From Torreya grandis (Eukaryota > Streptophyta > Pinopsida > Cupressales > Taxaceae), in assembly GCA_037957365.1 (NCBI GenBank), contig JARHVA010002127.1, forward strand, positions 1,046,001 to 1,110,000: 64,000 nucleotides of DNA, in the 5' to 3' direction. The position numbers and the translations under genes are program-made. The stretch's first letter is position 1, and every line of letters begins with the position of its first letter. Shown piece by piece: positions 49,766 through 60,854 of the stretch. The notes under the pieces are model-generated. The model did not search any database. It saw only the letters and a list, made by a program, of their open reading frames with translations, and was not told the origin of the DNA.

Positions 49766-50299
49766 AGTAATTTGCAAACACTTGAACGGAATAAGTGAAT
49801 CAAGTATGTATGATAAAACCAACTATACTAACATAGATAGCATTTGTAGTACTTATAAAATAGAATGAATGTAAATATGTAAATGCATATAATCTAAAGT
49901 TTTTATTTTCTATGTAATATTTGATTTTTTGTTTTTTTTGACTATAATCTATGTAAAATAAACATGAGAATGGAACTACATACAAGGAGAAAGATAAAGT
50001 AAACTATGTAAAAGTAAACTAGAAGTAAATAAAATTATGTACAAATGAAATGTAGTAACTCTAAATATTTAAGAGCACATCCATAGGATGTGGATAGTTA
50101 AATGGTGGATCTAATGGGCGGTCATTTAATGTTAGATACTGAATAAACCCAAACTTGAATAAATCATCATCATTGTGATCATCATACTATTCTATCTGCA
50201 TAAGTATAGCCTTATCCTTGGCATTAGTCTAGATTATGTGCATTCAGATAGCATGTTTATCTACTATGTAATAACACTCTTATATGAAATCTATGATTT

Positions 50300-50436
50300 T
50301 AATTTCAACCATCATGTAAAATGTGAACTATGTCTCCCTCATGACTAAAATTCAAACATTTATCTATATGATCGATTGTGGCATCCATTATCTCTAACCA
50401 TGTACTATCAAGTGTAACCAGTATGTGAGTGCATGT
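50300..50436 (-). pseudogene. M2 native protease tail, very degraded
   Basis: VTLDSTWLEIMDATIDHIDK followed by CLNFSHEGDIVHI aligns by eye with the retropepsin end YNLLLGRPWIHxMxAxPSTL-Q-LKFPHxGxIVTI. It lies downstream of the gag motif, as expected for gag-protease order. Weak, but the spacing is right. Confidence 0.4.
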
Positions 50437-50689
50437 GTTCATGACAAAATGTAATGTGTTGACCACCTTAAGGCCACATGAAATTAGTAGTGTGATATGT
50501 TTTAAAGGGTCCTAAAAATGTATAGCATGTTTTAGCTTTGTCTCTTGGTGCCTTATGTGTTGTAAGAATGCCAAAATATAAGTGTTAGGATTGGAATCCA
50601 TATCTATAGCAACATAAAGAATGTATTAGTCCTCAATGAAATTCATGATAGTCAATGGATCATTCCTTAAAAATTGAGGTACATGAAGA

Positions 50690-51060
50690 TTCAATAATGG
50701 TGTTGTACTGGTGGAGGTGGAGGTGGAGGTTGTGTAATCTAGATAGTGCCATGAGCTTTGATTTTATTCAATTTTTATTGTAATGTTGAGCATGTATCTA
50801 TATCATGTATAGTAATCTTATGAAAGATATAAAAGATTCTATCATCCTACTATGACAATTTTCTAAGGGGTCTGTGATAAACTATGGATAATTTCATTAA
50901 TCCTCTATCAAGTAATATTTGTAAAATCAACTATGGTCTATCTTGTGTACTACCTACCTGAATCTAGATAATTGGGTCAATATCCATAGATGTAACCATA
51001 TGTATTGAGTGTATAGAATAATTTTCCTCTAACTACAAGTGAGTGTCTAGGCCTATATAT
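50690..51060 (-). pseudogene. M2 gag remnant
   Basis: LLDRGLMKLS is followed, after stops, by DDRIFYIFHKITIHDIDTCS (50850-50770), the counterpart of the M1 YHRMHVHHIDSC motif. A run of six Pro then follows, encoded by a GGTGGA micro-repeat on the plus strand (50710-50731). The zinc-coordinating Cys residues of the expected motif are partly lost. Confidence 0.6.
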
Positions 51061-51427
51061 GGGTTATTTTGAACTAGTGGTGATCTATATGTAGGGAATG
51101 GTATGAGTGACTTAGAATCATCTCTCTACTCTCTAAAGCCTACTAGTGTGAATCTTAATCCACATAAATAATCATCAATGTTCATGGGTGATGTATTATC
51201 CTCGATGGTGGTCTAGGAATTTGTATCTAAGTTTTTGATGTATATTTCCTCTAAGTTAATAAGTATTGGTAATTATGTTATGAATATTTCACCATCCATC
51301 ATGGGTGGGGAGACTGTGTTTTATTAAGGTCACTCTCTATCATGGGCAAAAGTAACTCTGTTATAGGAGGATATAGAATGGGTGAGATGATAGAAGTAAT
51401 AGATTCCCCTACCTCATATGTATGCAT

Positions 51428-52230
51428 TTATTCTATAAGAATCATGTGAGGTAGGGACTCTATGAGAGTATGATATTTCCCATATGAATATATACATAGG
51501 TTAGTAGGCTCTATTACTCTACAATATTTGAATGGTTGATTATTAGTTAGACAAGAGTATAGGTATCCATCATGTAAAAATTTCATGTTTATGTACAATG
51601 TAGAAGGTATTGCCTCCATGGCATGTATCCAAGGTCTCCCAAGTAATAAATTATAATTCAATTTATTAGGCAACACATAAAACTATGTGGATAGGGTTTT
51701 TATCCCAACCATGATATCTAAAGTAATAGAACCCAATGCCTATTTAGGAATGTCATCAAAACCTCTAATGTTCTTGTGTGTCTTCTAAATGGATTTTATA
51801 TTAATCCCCATAGTCTAAAATAATGTGAGGTTTCATATGTTAATACATTAACCACTATCAATTAGAGCTCATTTAATAGTGGTTATTTTAATTTGTGCCT
51901 AAATGAAAAGTGGTAGATTCTGATCGATAACTATTTATGAGGGAAAATCCTCATTGCCAAAAGATATAACATCCTTAATGTCCTTTATAGTATTCATGGA
52001 AGATTAAAAATAAGTTGGTTCTATATCACAAGTTAAAGATGTATGATTGAGTGTTTGAAAAAAAATGTCTTTGAAGATGGTTACATGTTGAAGTAATTCC
52101 AATATAGATCTCTTGGCTAGTGTATTTATCAACTAATCAATAATATCATATAATCTATATTGATCCCTAGGTCCCATTGTATTATGTAGAGGATGAGGAG
52201 GGATTGTGGGATTATGTTATTACTATATAG
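51428..52230 (-). pseudogene. extra linker-protease module in M2
   Basis: Minus strand: QYRLYDIID-LINTLAKRSI and LELLQ (about 52166-52083), the domain that usually lies just before the protease. Then comes a retropepsin: ALIDSG (51870-51851, catalytic triad retained), MGINIKS, IRGFDDIP, and NYNLLLGRPWIHAMEAIPST with a KFLHDG end, open to 51428. It is far better preserved than the remnant at 50.3-50.4 kb and lies on the wrong (5') side of the gag motif. M1 has no counterpart (its gag-to-LTR distance is about 1.1 kb shorter). It looks like a later insertion or template-switch piece from another gypsy. Confidence 0.7.
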
Positions 52231-52696
52231 GTTGAGGAAGCATCAAATTTCATCCATTGATATCTCAAACCATAATATATACTATTTTCCAAGGATGAGT
52301 AGTAGAGGTAGGGTGTGATCAAAGATAGTCAATGGGTCTGAGTGGAGGAGGAATAAAAGGATTCATTTTATCCCTCTATTGTCAAGTAGTAACTAGAGGT
52401 AAGTCAAAATTGGCCATGTAACAATGCTCTCCATATAAGGGGGAGCAATATGAAGTGGACCAATGTATGCAATAAGTTGAGTTATAACATGATCCGTGAG
52501 AGGAGTGACATACATGTGCATTTTTATATAAATGGTAGGTAATAAGCATACAATACAAACCATAAAAATTTGTACCAAAAATTATAAAATGGATCTTGTC
52601 ATGATGATCATGATGAAGACTAAAAACTAATAAAATTCTAGAAATAACAAGGGAAACCCTAATGCTACACTAGGCTTTTGATCAATATGTTTGAAG

Positions 52697-52714
52697 TAAG
52701 TTAGGTTCACTAAA
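52697..52714 (-). promoter_or_regulatory. M2 putative primer-binding site
   Basis: Minus strand TTTAGTGAACCTAACTTA immediately inside the 5' LTR; one base in the core differs from M1. Confidence 0.58.
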
Positions 52715-54283
52715 TGATTTAACTATTTTGGGAATTATGGAATGTAAAAAGCTAAGTAGATAAATAGTTATGTATATGAATCAATAATAAATATATAAAT
52801 ATAAATAACCACTAATTTGTATAACAATTTATTGGTTTACTTAGCCTATAAATAGTAATGAGTTACAAAGAAGATACTTAGCTATAAAAATGATTGAGAT
52901 GGACAAGTGGTAGGAAAGCAATTGGTATAGGAATAGTGCAAGGTGTCATCAACAAGAAGTAAGTGTTAGAGTCTCCTTCAAATAGTAGCATGATCCTTTT
53001 ACCAATAGTACATTATGCTAGTGTCCTCTTGTACCACACTAATGACCCTGAGTAGTTGGAATAATGAGTTTTTGAGAGGATGTTTTCCTTATTCTAATAA
53101 GCATGTGTCTATGTGATCAAGTTCTGTATCATTATATGTTCCCTATTTTTATTGATTTCAATGTGAAACCCTAGGTATTCATGCTTTTTAGGGTTTTTAA
53201 TAACACAATTAGAAGTAGAATTAGTAGGGTAGGTTGGATGTGACCTCAACACCCCATGTGTTGAGCATTACCTATATACCAATACCTCAAAAGGGGATCA
53301 AGATCGATGTAGTTCTACCAATCTAAGTGTTGGTGAAAGAGTAAGTGAATTCTAGTATGAATATTGATTTGAATACTTTGAATATGTATTGAGATTGGAA
53401 ACCTAATTAATCAGAACTCTGGGCTACTATAGATGGGTGTATGTAGAATTAGGGCAGAATAAGAATATAAGTTTATTCATGAGATTTTCATCTATTTTGC
53501 ATCCATCAGATAAATGAATGAGAGTGGTCTTTATATAGTGTTTTGGTGCTTTTCAAGACATGAAAATAGTCTAGGTTGACCTTGAATTACTTTTCAAAGT
53601 GTAAATATATTCATTATGGGTAACGTATGTTGAGGGTCAATATCATTGCCCTTTGTCACTAATATAGTGTGTTATAGGCCCAAGGGCCATGTTATTTTCC
53701 AAGTGGCTAGACTAGGTGAAAAAGGGACCTAAGTGCCTTATATGTGGTCTAATGTGTCTTTTGGTATATCTAGTCAAGGAATGAATGTACACATAAAATG
53801 GAAAATGACCAAAGGAGGTCCTAAGATAGGTATAGGTCCTAAGTCTAAGTTTATTCATGAGATTTTCATCTATTTTGCATTCATCAGATAAATGAATGAG
53901 AGTGGTCTTTATATAGTGTTTTAGTGCTTTTCAAGACATGAAAATAGTATAGGTTGACCTTGAATTACTTTTCAAAGTGTAAATATATTCATTATGGGTA
54001 AAGTATGTTGAGGGTCAATATCATTGCCCTTTGTCACTAATATAGTGTGTTATAGGTCGAAGGGCCATGTTATTTTCCAAGTGGCTAGATTGGGTGAAAA
54101 AGGGACCTAAGTGCCTAATATGTGGTCTAATGTGTCTTTTAGTATATCTAGTCAAGGAATGAATGCACACATAAAATGGAAAATGATCAAAGGAGGTCCT
54201 AAGATAGGTCTAGGTCCTAAGATAAGAAAAGGGTTGTCTCAAGTGACACTCATTGCATTCAAATGAAATTTTATATGACTACA
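52715..54283 (-). repeat. M2 5' LTR, enlarged by an internal duplication
   Basis: 1,569 bp against about 1,200 bp in M1; the excess is the 378-bp tandem duplication at 53468-54223. The edges TGATTTAAC (left) and GACTACA (right) match the family. It is followed at once by H2 gag sequence. Confidence 0.82.
53468..54223. repeat. 378-bp tandem duplication inside the M2 LTR
   Basis: Unit 1 53468-53845 and unit 2 53846-54223 both begin TAAGTTTATTCATGAGATTT. I count about 13 differences by hand (roughly 3%), far fewer than between M LTRs, so the duplication is recent relative to the element. The other M LTRs carry a single copy. Confidence 0.93.
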
Positions 54284-56745
54284 TTAGGAGGGTCCCATAC
54301 CTATCATCATCATTGGCCCTAATGAACTCATTAGTACCTTAGTGGATCACATTTAGGATTTAGAGAACAATAAATGAGTGAACCCTAATCCTAATACCCA
54401 AGTTCATTCTTATTTTGTTCTCATCTAAACAATAATTGATAAACCATAATAACAAAAAGCTTACATGTGTTCACTTAAACAAGATCATATGCCCCCATCG
54501 ATTTATGCCTCTAACCAACCCTTAGAGGACATCCTTACTCATAGAGTCCCTACCCCATACACCTCCAAATGTAATCCACCCTATAAATATCCTACCCAAA
54601 CCCCAATTAGATGTGTATTCACTTATACTCCACCCTTGAAAACCAATGTGGAGACTAATAATCCACCACTCTTTACTCCTATGAGTTACATGCCTCCCAT
54701 GTACAGTCCTCTACATACTAACCATATTCCACCATACATCCCCCCAGACTATTTTCAAACCATGTATGCCCCTCCTTAACAAACCAGCAACCTTTTTATG
54801 TCTAAAAATCTCCCTCCCTACTTTCATATGTTCTATATGTCTATTTATCCAAATAAAAAATATCTAACTTATTCCAATTCATCCTATCAAGCCTCTTCCA
54901 TTCATCCTAGTGTTTATCTAATCCACCCCTATGTGATCCTACCCTTACAATCTAATTTGTCCATATAAACAACTAACTTTAACAACATAAATACCTATGT
55001 TAAGTATCATAAGTATCCCCTTAATCTTAACATATAAGGAATTATTCTTCCACACCCCCTACTAGACCTTCCCAAGTTTAAAGGGGAGAGAGATCGCAAT
55101 GCACATGTCTAGGCTTATGCCATAGCTATCAAGTAAATATACCTTGGTATGGGGTCATTTCCAAAATTTTCCCTAAAACCATAGAAGAAATCACTCTTGA
55201 TTGATATTACCACCTCCTTGAGGGGTTCATTCATTCCTTCAAATAATTTATTTTTGAATTCATTAATGCCTTCAAAATGAACAAGCTTCTCAAGATTGGT
55301 ATTTTAAAATTCCTTCCTATCAAAAAATAACATAATGAATCAATTTCCCATTTCATCACAAGATGGTGATAAGTTATATATTCATCTATTAGTGTACCTC
55401 ACATAGATCAAATGTGATTACGTCACCTTTTCCTTAACTCCCTTAACAAGGAGATAATGGAAGACATTCAATATTTCCCCTATCAATCTTATGAAGAGGG
55501 TCTTGAAAGTGATTTACGGATTGATCAAGTGGCCATTGATAATGGTCATCAAACCTATAAGGATAATGGGTAAATTAGCACTCCAAACCAAAATAATGGG
55601 GTATTTTAAAAAATGAGCCAAAATAATGTCAATAATAAATGCCTCAATGTCCTTAACTAAAATAAGAATGCCACTACTAATGATATGATTGATCTAAGAA
55701 AAAATTCAAATTCATTGAATAATAATATGTCTTCTCCCATAAACAACACCAATATAAATAATAATACAAGTGCTAGGAACCAAAACCCTCCACTTTTAAT
55801 TCATATGGTTAATTTAAATTTACCTCCACCCCACAACATGTAATATAAAAACCAAAATTAGAACCAATTTCAACACATTTAGCATTTTTTGTAGTTTTAT
55901 AACCAACCTTATTATCAAAGGAATAATCAATAAGGGTTTGGTCAACATGGACAAAATCAAAGGCCTAGGGAATATGATTCCAATGTCTATTATCTCTTCC
56001 ATCTATTTATTAATCATGATACTCAAAACTATAGGGAGTATAACAAGTTCATCCAAAGGCTCTTTGAGGATTAGAGGTAAATTTTCATAGACATGTTCAT
56101 AGGGAATGTAGGTGGAAACCCTTAAGAATGGTCTCATTACTCTTCAGGACCATAATATCCAAATTTACCAAAACCATTTTTCAAACCATCAAAAATGAAC
56201 TTCCTCGAATCATATTCAAGGTAACTTTTAGAATCAAGTGGTTCATCATAATCATATTATGCAAGCACGTACCAATAATATTGAAGCTTCCACTTCTAAG
56301 ACTGTCGATATTGATGTCATTCCCTAATTAAGAGTCTAAGGTAAAACTAGAATGATAGGGGTTATAGAGTTAAAATTAGAAGAGGAAGTAAATATATTTA
56401 GTCGCACTAAGGAGTATTGTCCCATAACTCCTCACCCTTTGAAACATTGTATATAATTAAACCATCTCTAAACCTATGGGTAGTTACAATTTGATCTCAT
56501 ATCTTACCAAAAAAATATCCCATATTTCTTTTCTTGACTTGCTCAAGAACTCACCTACCTATCATTTGGCATTGCTTGATGATTTAGGATTGGGTAATTT
56601 ATCAAACATAACTCCCCTATCATATGTCCAAATCAATCACATTGATATAGATATGTTTCCACCTAGGTATTTTTCATAACATGATCAATTTTTCTTCAAC
56701 CTTAGTAATCTCCCTCCTGATTCTAAAAAGGCAAGAAGGGGGGAT
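54284..56745 (+). pseudogene. H2: gypsy gag and linker, second copy of the H family
   Basis: Starts directly after the M2 LTR with sequence collinear with 26563 onward of H1. Parts in order: Pro-rich segment (HMPPSIYASNQPLEDILTH ... YIPPDYFQTMYAPP, 54480-54776); LPKFKGERDRNAHV, the usual capsid opening, at about 55068; the capsid body, mostly unreadable; an Asn-rich stretch (55.6-55.8 kb); a zinc-knuckle-like NVYYLFHLFINHDTQNY near 55979-56030 with Tyr/Phe at the Cys positions; and the pre-protease linker YNLISYLTKKISHISFLDLL at about 56480. No protease follows: the element stops at a join with minus-strand G3 near 56745. The N-terminal ~170 codons seen in H1 are absent. Confidence 0.7.
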
Positions 56746-56759
56746 CCAATTTTTTTTTG

Positions 56760-57700
56760 CAAGTATGGATCTATAATAACTATGTAAAGAATTCCATGGT
56801 CAATTAAGAAGCAAAATTAAACATTTTCCCCTTATCTTTCTTACCAAATACCTACTCCATTTCTATAAATATTTTAGGACTAAAGACCAGTTTGTCTTCA
56901 ATCTTGTCCCAATTGATTGGTGTTCAACACCTCCTTCCATATAATGCTTCAAATGGAGCCATATTTAAAGCTAATTATGAAGAGTTATTATAAACAAACT
57001 CTACTAATGTAATATACTCATCCCATTTATATTTTTGATCCATGTAATATATTTAAAGAAGATCTTATAGAACTTGGTTTAGTCCTTTTTTTATCCATAT
57101 ATTTCTGGATGATATACAACACTAAAATTCAACTGTGTGCCCAAAGCTAAATTTAGAGTCAACCAAAATCCATATGTCATCCTCGAATATCAATCCAAAA
57201 TAATCTTCTCTAGAAACCCATTTAAATGGTACACCTCTTTCATGAATCTCTTTGTAAGCATTGGTGCATCATCAATCAAATTACCTAGTATGAAGTGTGT
57301 TACCTTGGTTAGTTTATCAACTACCACCAAGATCATGTCATGTCAGTTCCATGATATAGAAAAACCTTGGATTTTAAAAGTCCATACTAATCACCTACCA
57401 CTTCTATTTTGGTATATCATGAGGATATAAAAATCTTGTCAGATGTATATGTTTAGCTTTCACATACTAACACTCTAAACATTGAGACATAAAATCTATT
57501 ACATCCCTTTTAATTCCTTTCTAAAAATAAAGAGGTTTTACCTTAACCATGAGCTTAGTTACTATAGTATGTCTTGAATAAGGGGCATTGTACAATTATA
57601 TTAGCATTGTGCTCCTCAAATTCTCTCTTTTAGGTACATACATTCTACCATTGTACCTCAAAAGACCACCATTCTCTAGCTTTAATCCTTTAAACTTAGA
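56760..57700 (-). pseudogene. G3 integrase, C-terminus missing
   Basis: CLECQYVKAKH-type zinc region (CLEC-YVKAKHIH), then VISMDF, VVVDKLTK-like and VTHFI-like segments broken by shifts (57370-57270), and YITLVEFVYNNSS ... NMAPFEALYGRRC-TPINWD (about 57010-56910). These are the catalytic-core landmarks (W..I.MDFI.GLP, D.LTK.AHFIP, AYN.S.H.S..MAPFEALYGRRCRSP). The C-terminal domain is lost at the H2 junction. Confidence 0.78.
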
Positions 57701-57799
57701 GTTTTGAGCATCCTCTGATAAATCTTTCCTAACTTTTTCATATAATTCACTCCAGGAGAGAATTTAACAACTTGATCATGAAAGGTACTATTAAAATTA

Positions 57800-58259
57800 T
57801 CCAAAACTACTATATACCTTCTACAACTTAGGGCACAACAACTCTATTTTTCTTTCCCTTAATGTAGACAATATCAAAATCATAGTTAGATAATAACTTT
57901 AACTAACATCTCTGATGAGCATTTAGGTTTGATTAGGTGAATATATATTTGATCCCCAATTTGTCAATCTTGAGCTCAAATAGTTTTCCCAATAGATGAT
58001 GCTTTCAATCTTGAAAATCATGAACAATTACTGCAAGTTCCAAATCTCATAGAACATAATTTACCTCATATTGTTTGAGATTCCTAGACTCATATGTTAT
58101 AATTGAACCATCTTTCATAAGAACTCCAAGACCATCCCTAGATGCATCAGTGATTACTGAGAACTGACCATTAGGATTGGGAACTCTTAGCACAGGTGCC
58201 AATGTAAGGCTTTTTTTCAACTCCTAAAAGTTTTTCTCACATTTGTCTCACCAAACAAA
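57800..58259 (-). pseudogene. G3 RNase H
   Basis: Fragments between RT and integrase, including an ASR/D-GLGVLM-type sequence (complement of about 58120-58160: DASRDGLGVLMK) and an ITYES-tract after it, agree with the chromovirus RNase H (TDASG.GLG.VL.Q ... A.YASR.LK..E). Much of the rest is unreadable because of stops. Confidence 0.6.
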
Positions 58260-59100
58260 ACTCAAATTCTTCCACTAAAGAGAGTTAATTAGGTTAGCTA
58301 TTTTTAATAAATTTGGAACAAATTTCTTGTAATACCCTCTTAGACCCATAAAACTTCTTACCTCATGGACATTTTTAGGTGATAAATACTCTATGATGGC
58401 TCTTATCTTTATCAAATCAATTAAAACTCTATCTATGGAGATAATGTGTCCCAAATACTACACTTTTCTCTTTAAAAATGCACATTTGGATAACTTACCA
58501 TAGATTTTGTGCTTCTTCCTCATTCTTATAATAAATGATGATATCATCTAGGAAAATTAACACAAAGTGATCCAGATAATCCCTAAGAACACTATTCATG
58601 AGATTCATGAATGTTACCAGAGCATTTATTAACCTAAAAGGCAACACTGTAAACTCATAGTGCCCATACCAAGTTCTAAATGTTATTCTAGGAATATCTT
58701 CTTCTTAAATCCTCAACTGATGATATCTCACTCAAAGATATATCTTTGAGAAAATTGTCACCCCATATATTTTATCAAAGAGGTCATCAATGCGAGGTAA
58801 TGGATACATGTTCTTGATTATTACTTTACTCAACATCCTATAATCAATACACATCAAAGAGTATCATTATTCTTCTTGATGAACATGACTATTGCACCCC
58901 CAGGTGATACAATTGGTTAAATCAACCGTTTACATAACAAATTCTATAGGTGAGCCTTCAACTCAACTAGATCTATAGTCATCATCCTATAAGGTGCCTT
59001 GGAGTATAGTTCCAAACTAGGTATTATGTCAATTGATAAATCTAACTCCCACTTGGATGGTAATCCCAAAAATTCCTTTGGAAACACATCTTAAAATTTC
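58260..59100 (-). pseudogene. G3 reverse transcriptase
   Basis: The central segment reads PFRLINALVTFMNLMNSVLR, then DYLDHFVLIFLDDIIIYYKN (58607-58524 region), i.e. the FLDD palm box with both Asp intact. Upstream and downstream segments match fingers and connection (a KCAF.....FLGH.-type end is altered). Multiple stops and frameshifts. Confidence 0.76.
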
Positions 59101-59330
59101 CTAAGGAAAGGGTAAACCTTTATGGATGACTCCTTTCTTTCCAACATATCATTTATTTTATCAATAAATGTATGACATCCTTTCCTTTGAGCCTTATTAA
59201 TCTGAATTATGGAAACATGCCTAAGTTTTAACTTCCTTTTCTCACCCTAAATTTGAGTCTGATTCCCAAAAACATCATGACATTCTACCTTATTCAGATA
59301 ATAATCTACATTTTCTTTATGATTATAAAA

Positions 59331-59625
59331 CTAATTCAACCCTAAGATTACATCATATAACCCTAGTGGAGATAAATAAAGATCTACTATAGTAGTGAAT
59401 TTAGGAAACTCAATCTTAGCTTCCACTAAGCACCTATTAACTTTGACCTTGGCATCATTCCCATATTGCATTGACCATGCATTTTTCATTGAACCAGCTT
59501 TCCTAAACAATTTAGAAAGCATACATGGAGAAAGAAAAAACTCATTATCTCTAGTATATATCAAACTAGAAATAGGTTGACCAAAAATATTACCTGGAAC
59601 CTCAATAGGTGAATCTTGAAAATTA
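59331..59625 (-). pseudogene. G3 protease, active site lost
   Basis: Open from 59564 to 59331 and readable somewhat upstream. LIYTRDNEFFLSP stands where LIDTGA...FISP is expected (Asp to Tyr, Gly to Arg). VDLYLSPLGLYDVILGLN is the conserved end (LYDVILGMDWL). The catalytic triad is gone although the fold end is well preserved. Confidence 0.78.
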
Positions 59626-59639
59626 GATTAACAATTTTT

Positions 59640-60775
59640 AATAGTCATATGGATTCTATGCTGAAAATTCTCTTGATGCATAGTAACCTTTGCTTTTCCT
59701 TCAGATTCTCCTTGAGTACATTCCCTAGCATAATTATCACCTCTATAGATGAAACATATACTAGGTAGTCCTTTCATTTCTGACTATTGGCTCCCCTTGA
59801 AACTATATTTAAATTCATCTTCAGCTTTCTTTCTACCTAAAAAGCTACTAAACTTAGCATTTTGATTCTTGAATTAATTCTTGGAATTTTTGTTCCTTTT
59901 CTAGTTCTTATTTTTAAGAGTCAGTTTGGAACCTCAAAACTTATTCTTAAACTTCTCTCTAACCTGAGCAAGAGAATTTAGTTTAGAATCCTAATTAACT
60001 ACCTTATCGAAGATATGATCCATCATATATGGCCTATGCACATCTACCTCACATCCAATTTGAGGTTTTAATCCCATAATGAACTTTTGGATTTGAAACC
60101 TTTTATTTACCTAATACTAAAGAACATATATTAGGAGCTTAGTAAACTATTCTTAGTACTCATTCATTTAAATATATTCCTACTTCAAATTCTAAAAATC
60201 TATCAACTTCTGGTCAAAATACAATTAGGGCAACCATCATGATTTGAACAAAACCATGAATTGCTCTCATGTGGTGGTAGTGGAGTCAAGGTTCATCTCA
60301 AGCTTCTTATCTTCCCACCACATTATTATTTCTCAAGAAAGATGATACACTCCCAAAACTACCTTATTAACTATGAATAATTATGAATCTCAAAGTACTT
60401 TTCCATTTCCATCAACCAAGGTTTAACACCATCCCAAACTATAGTTCCATCGAACTTAAGAGGATTTACCTTCTTCATGTCCCATGTAAGTTTTGAATCT
60501 ACTCAATCTCTCACATCCTATAGTGCCTCATCATACATATTATCTTCTTAATCTTCATGTTGAATAGGGTGTTCTTTAGCCTCTTCCTAATTGACTTCCT
60601 CAACATACCCATGCACTTCTTACTCTAAGGCCATGATTTGGTCCCTAGTTTCATGCATGGCACTAAGAATCTGATCCAACTTTATTGCTTGCTCTATGGA
60701 AAATTGGTTTGGATCCACTATAGGGTTGGTGTTTGGATTATCCTCACCTCTAAGTCTTCCATGCACCATTATCCT
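59640..60775 (-). pseudogene. G3 gag with decayed zinc knuckle
   Basis: NPLKFDGTIVWDGVKPWLME followed by MEKYFEIHNYS is the standard capsid start of this group (FDG...A..WL..MEK.F). At about 59750-59710 the nucleocapsid reads CFIYRGDNYARECTQ, where CXXCGXXGHXXXXC is expected: the second Cys and the His are both Tyr, single C-to-T/G-to-A changes. Many stops elsewhere. It lies just downstream of primer site and LTR. Confidence 0.75.
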
Positions 60776-60838
60776 TTTTGATTAACAAGAGAATATAAAT
60801 ATGTTATTGGACTCATGAAGTAGTAGAGTTTGAACCTT

Positions 60839-60851
60839 AGCTCTTATACCA
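60839..60851 (-). promoter_or_regulatory. G3 primer-binding site
   Basis: Minus strand TGGTATAAGAGCT; one base differs from the initiator-Met site TGGTATCAGAGCT. It is three bases from the LTR edge. Confidence 0.75.
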
Positions 60852-60854
60852 TAA

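Larger units (their letters stand above)
46715..54283 (-). mobile_element. M2: second coding-poor M-family gypsy element
   Basis: 5' LTR 52715-54283 with primer-like site on its left; 3' LTR 46715-47443 with G-tract 47447-47453. The 3' LTR lacks its outer ~480 bp, so the left end is truncated and no target duplication can be tested. Interior: gag motif (50850-50770), a faint protease tail (50436-50300), and the same 2.3-kb non-coding block as M1. An extra linker-protease module (52230-51428) sits between the 5' LTR and gag. No RT or integrase is visible. M2 has the empty site for X at 49757-49765. Confidence 0.78.
56746..60854 (-). mobile_element. G3: chromovirus-like Ty3/gypsy element, 3' end missing
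   Basis: Minus-strand order gag, protease, RT, RNase H, integrase, with primer site TGGTATAAGAGCT (complement of 60839-60851) beside an LTR that starts at 60855. The integrase is cut near 56760 and no 3' LTR follows; the sequence changes to H2. Domain wording (FLDDIIIY palm, MAPFEALYGRRC in integrase, FDG...WL.EMEKYFE gag) points to the chromovirus side of gypsy, distinct from H and M. Confidence 0.82.

Noticed and set aside
50698..50736. GGTGGA micro-repeat as an independent tandem repeat
   Set aside because: It encodes the poly-Pro run of the M2 gag remnant on the minus strand and is explained by that.
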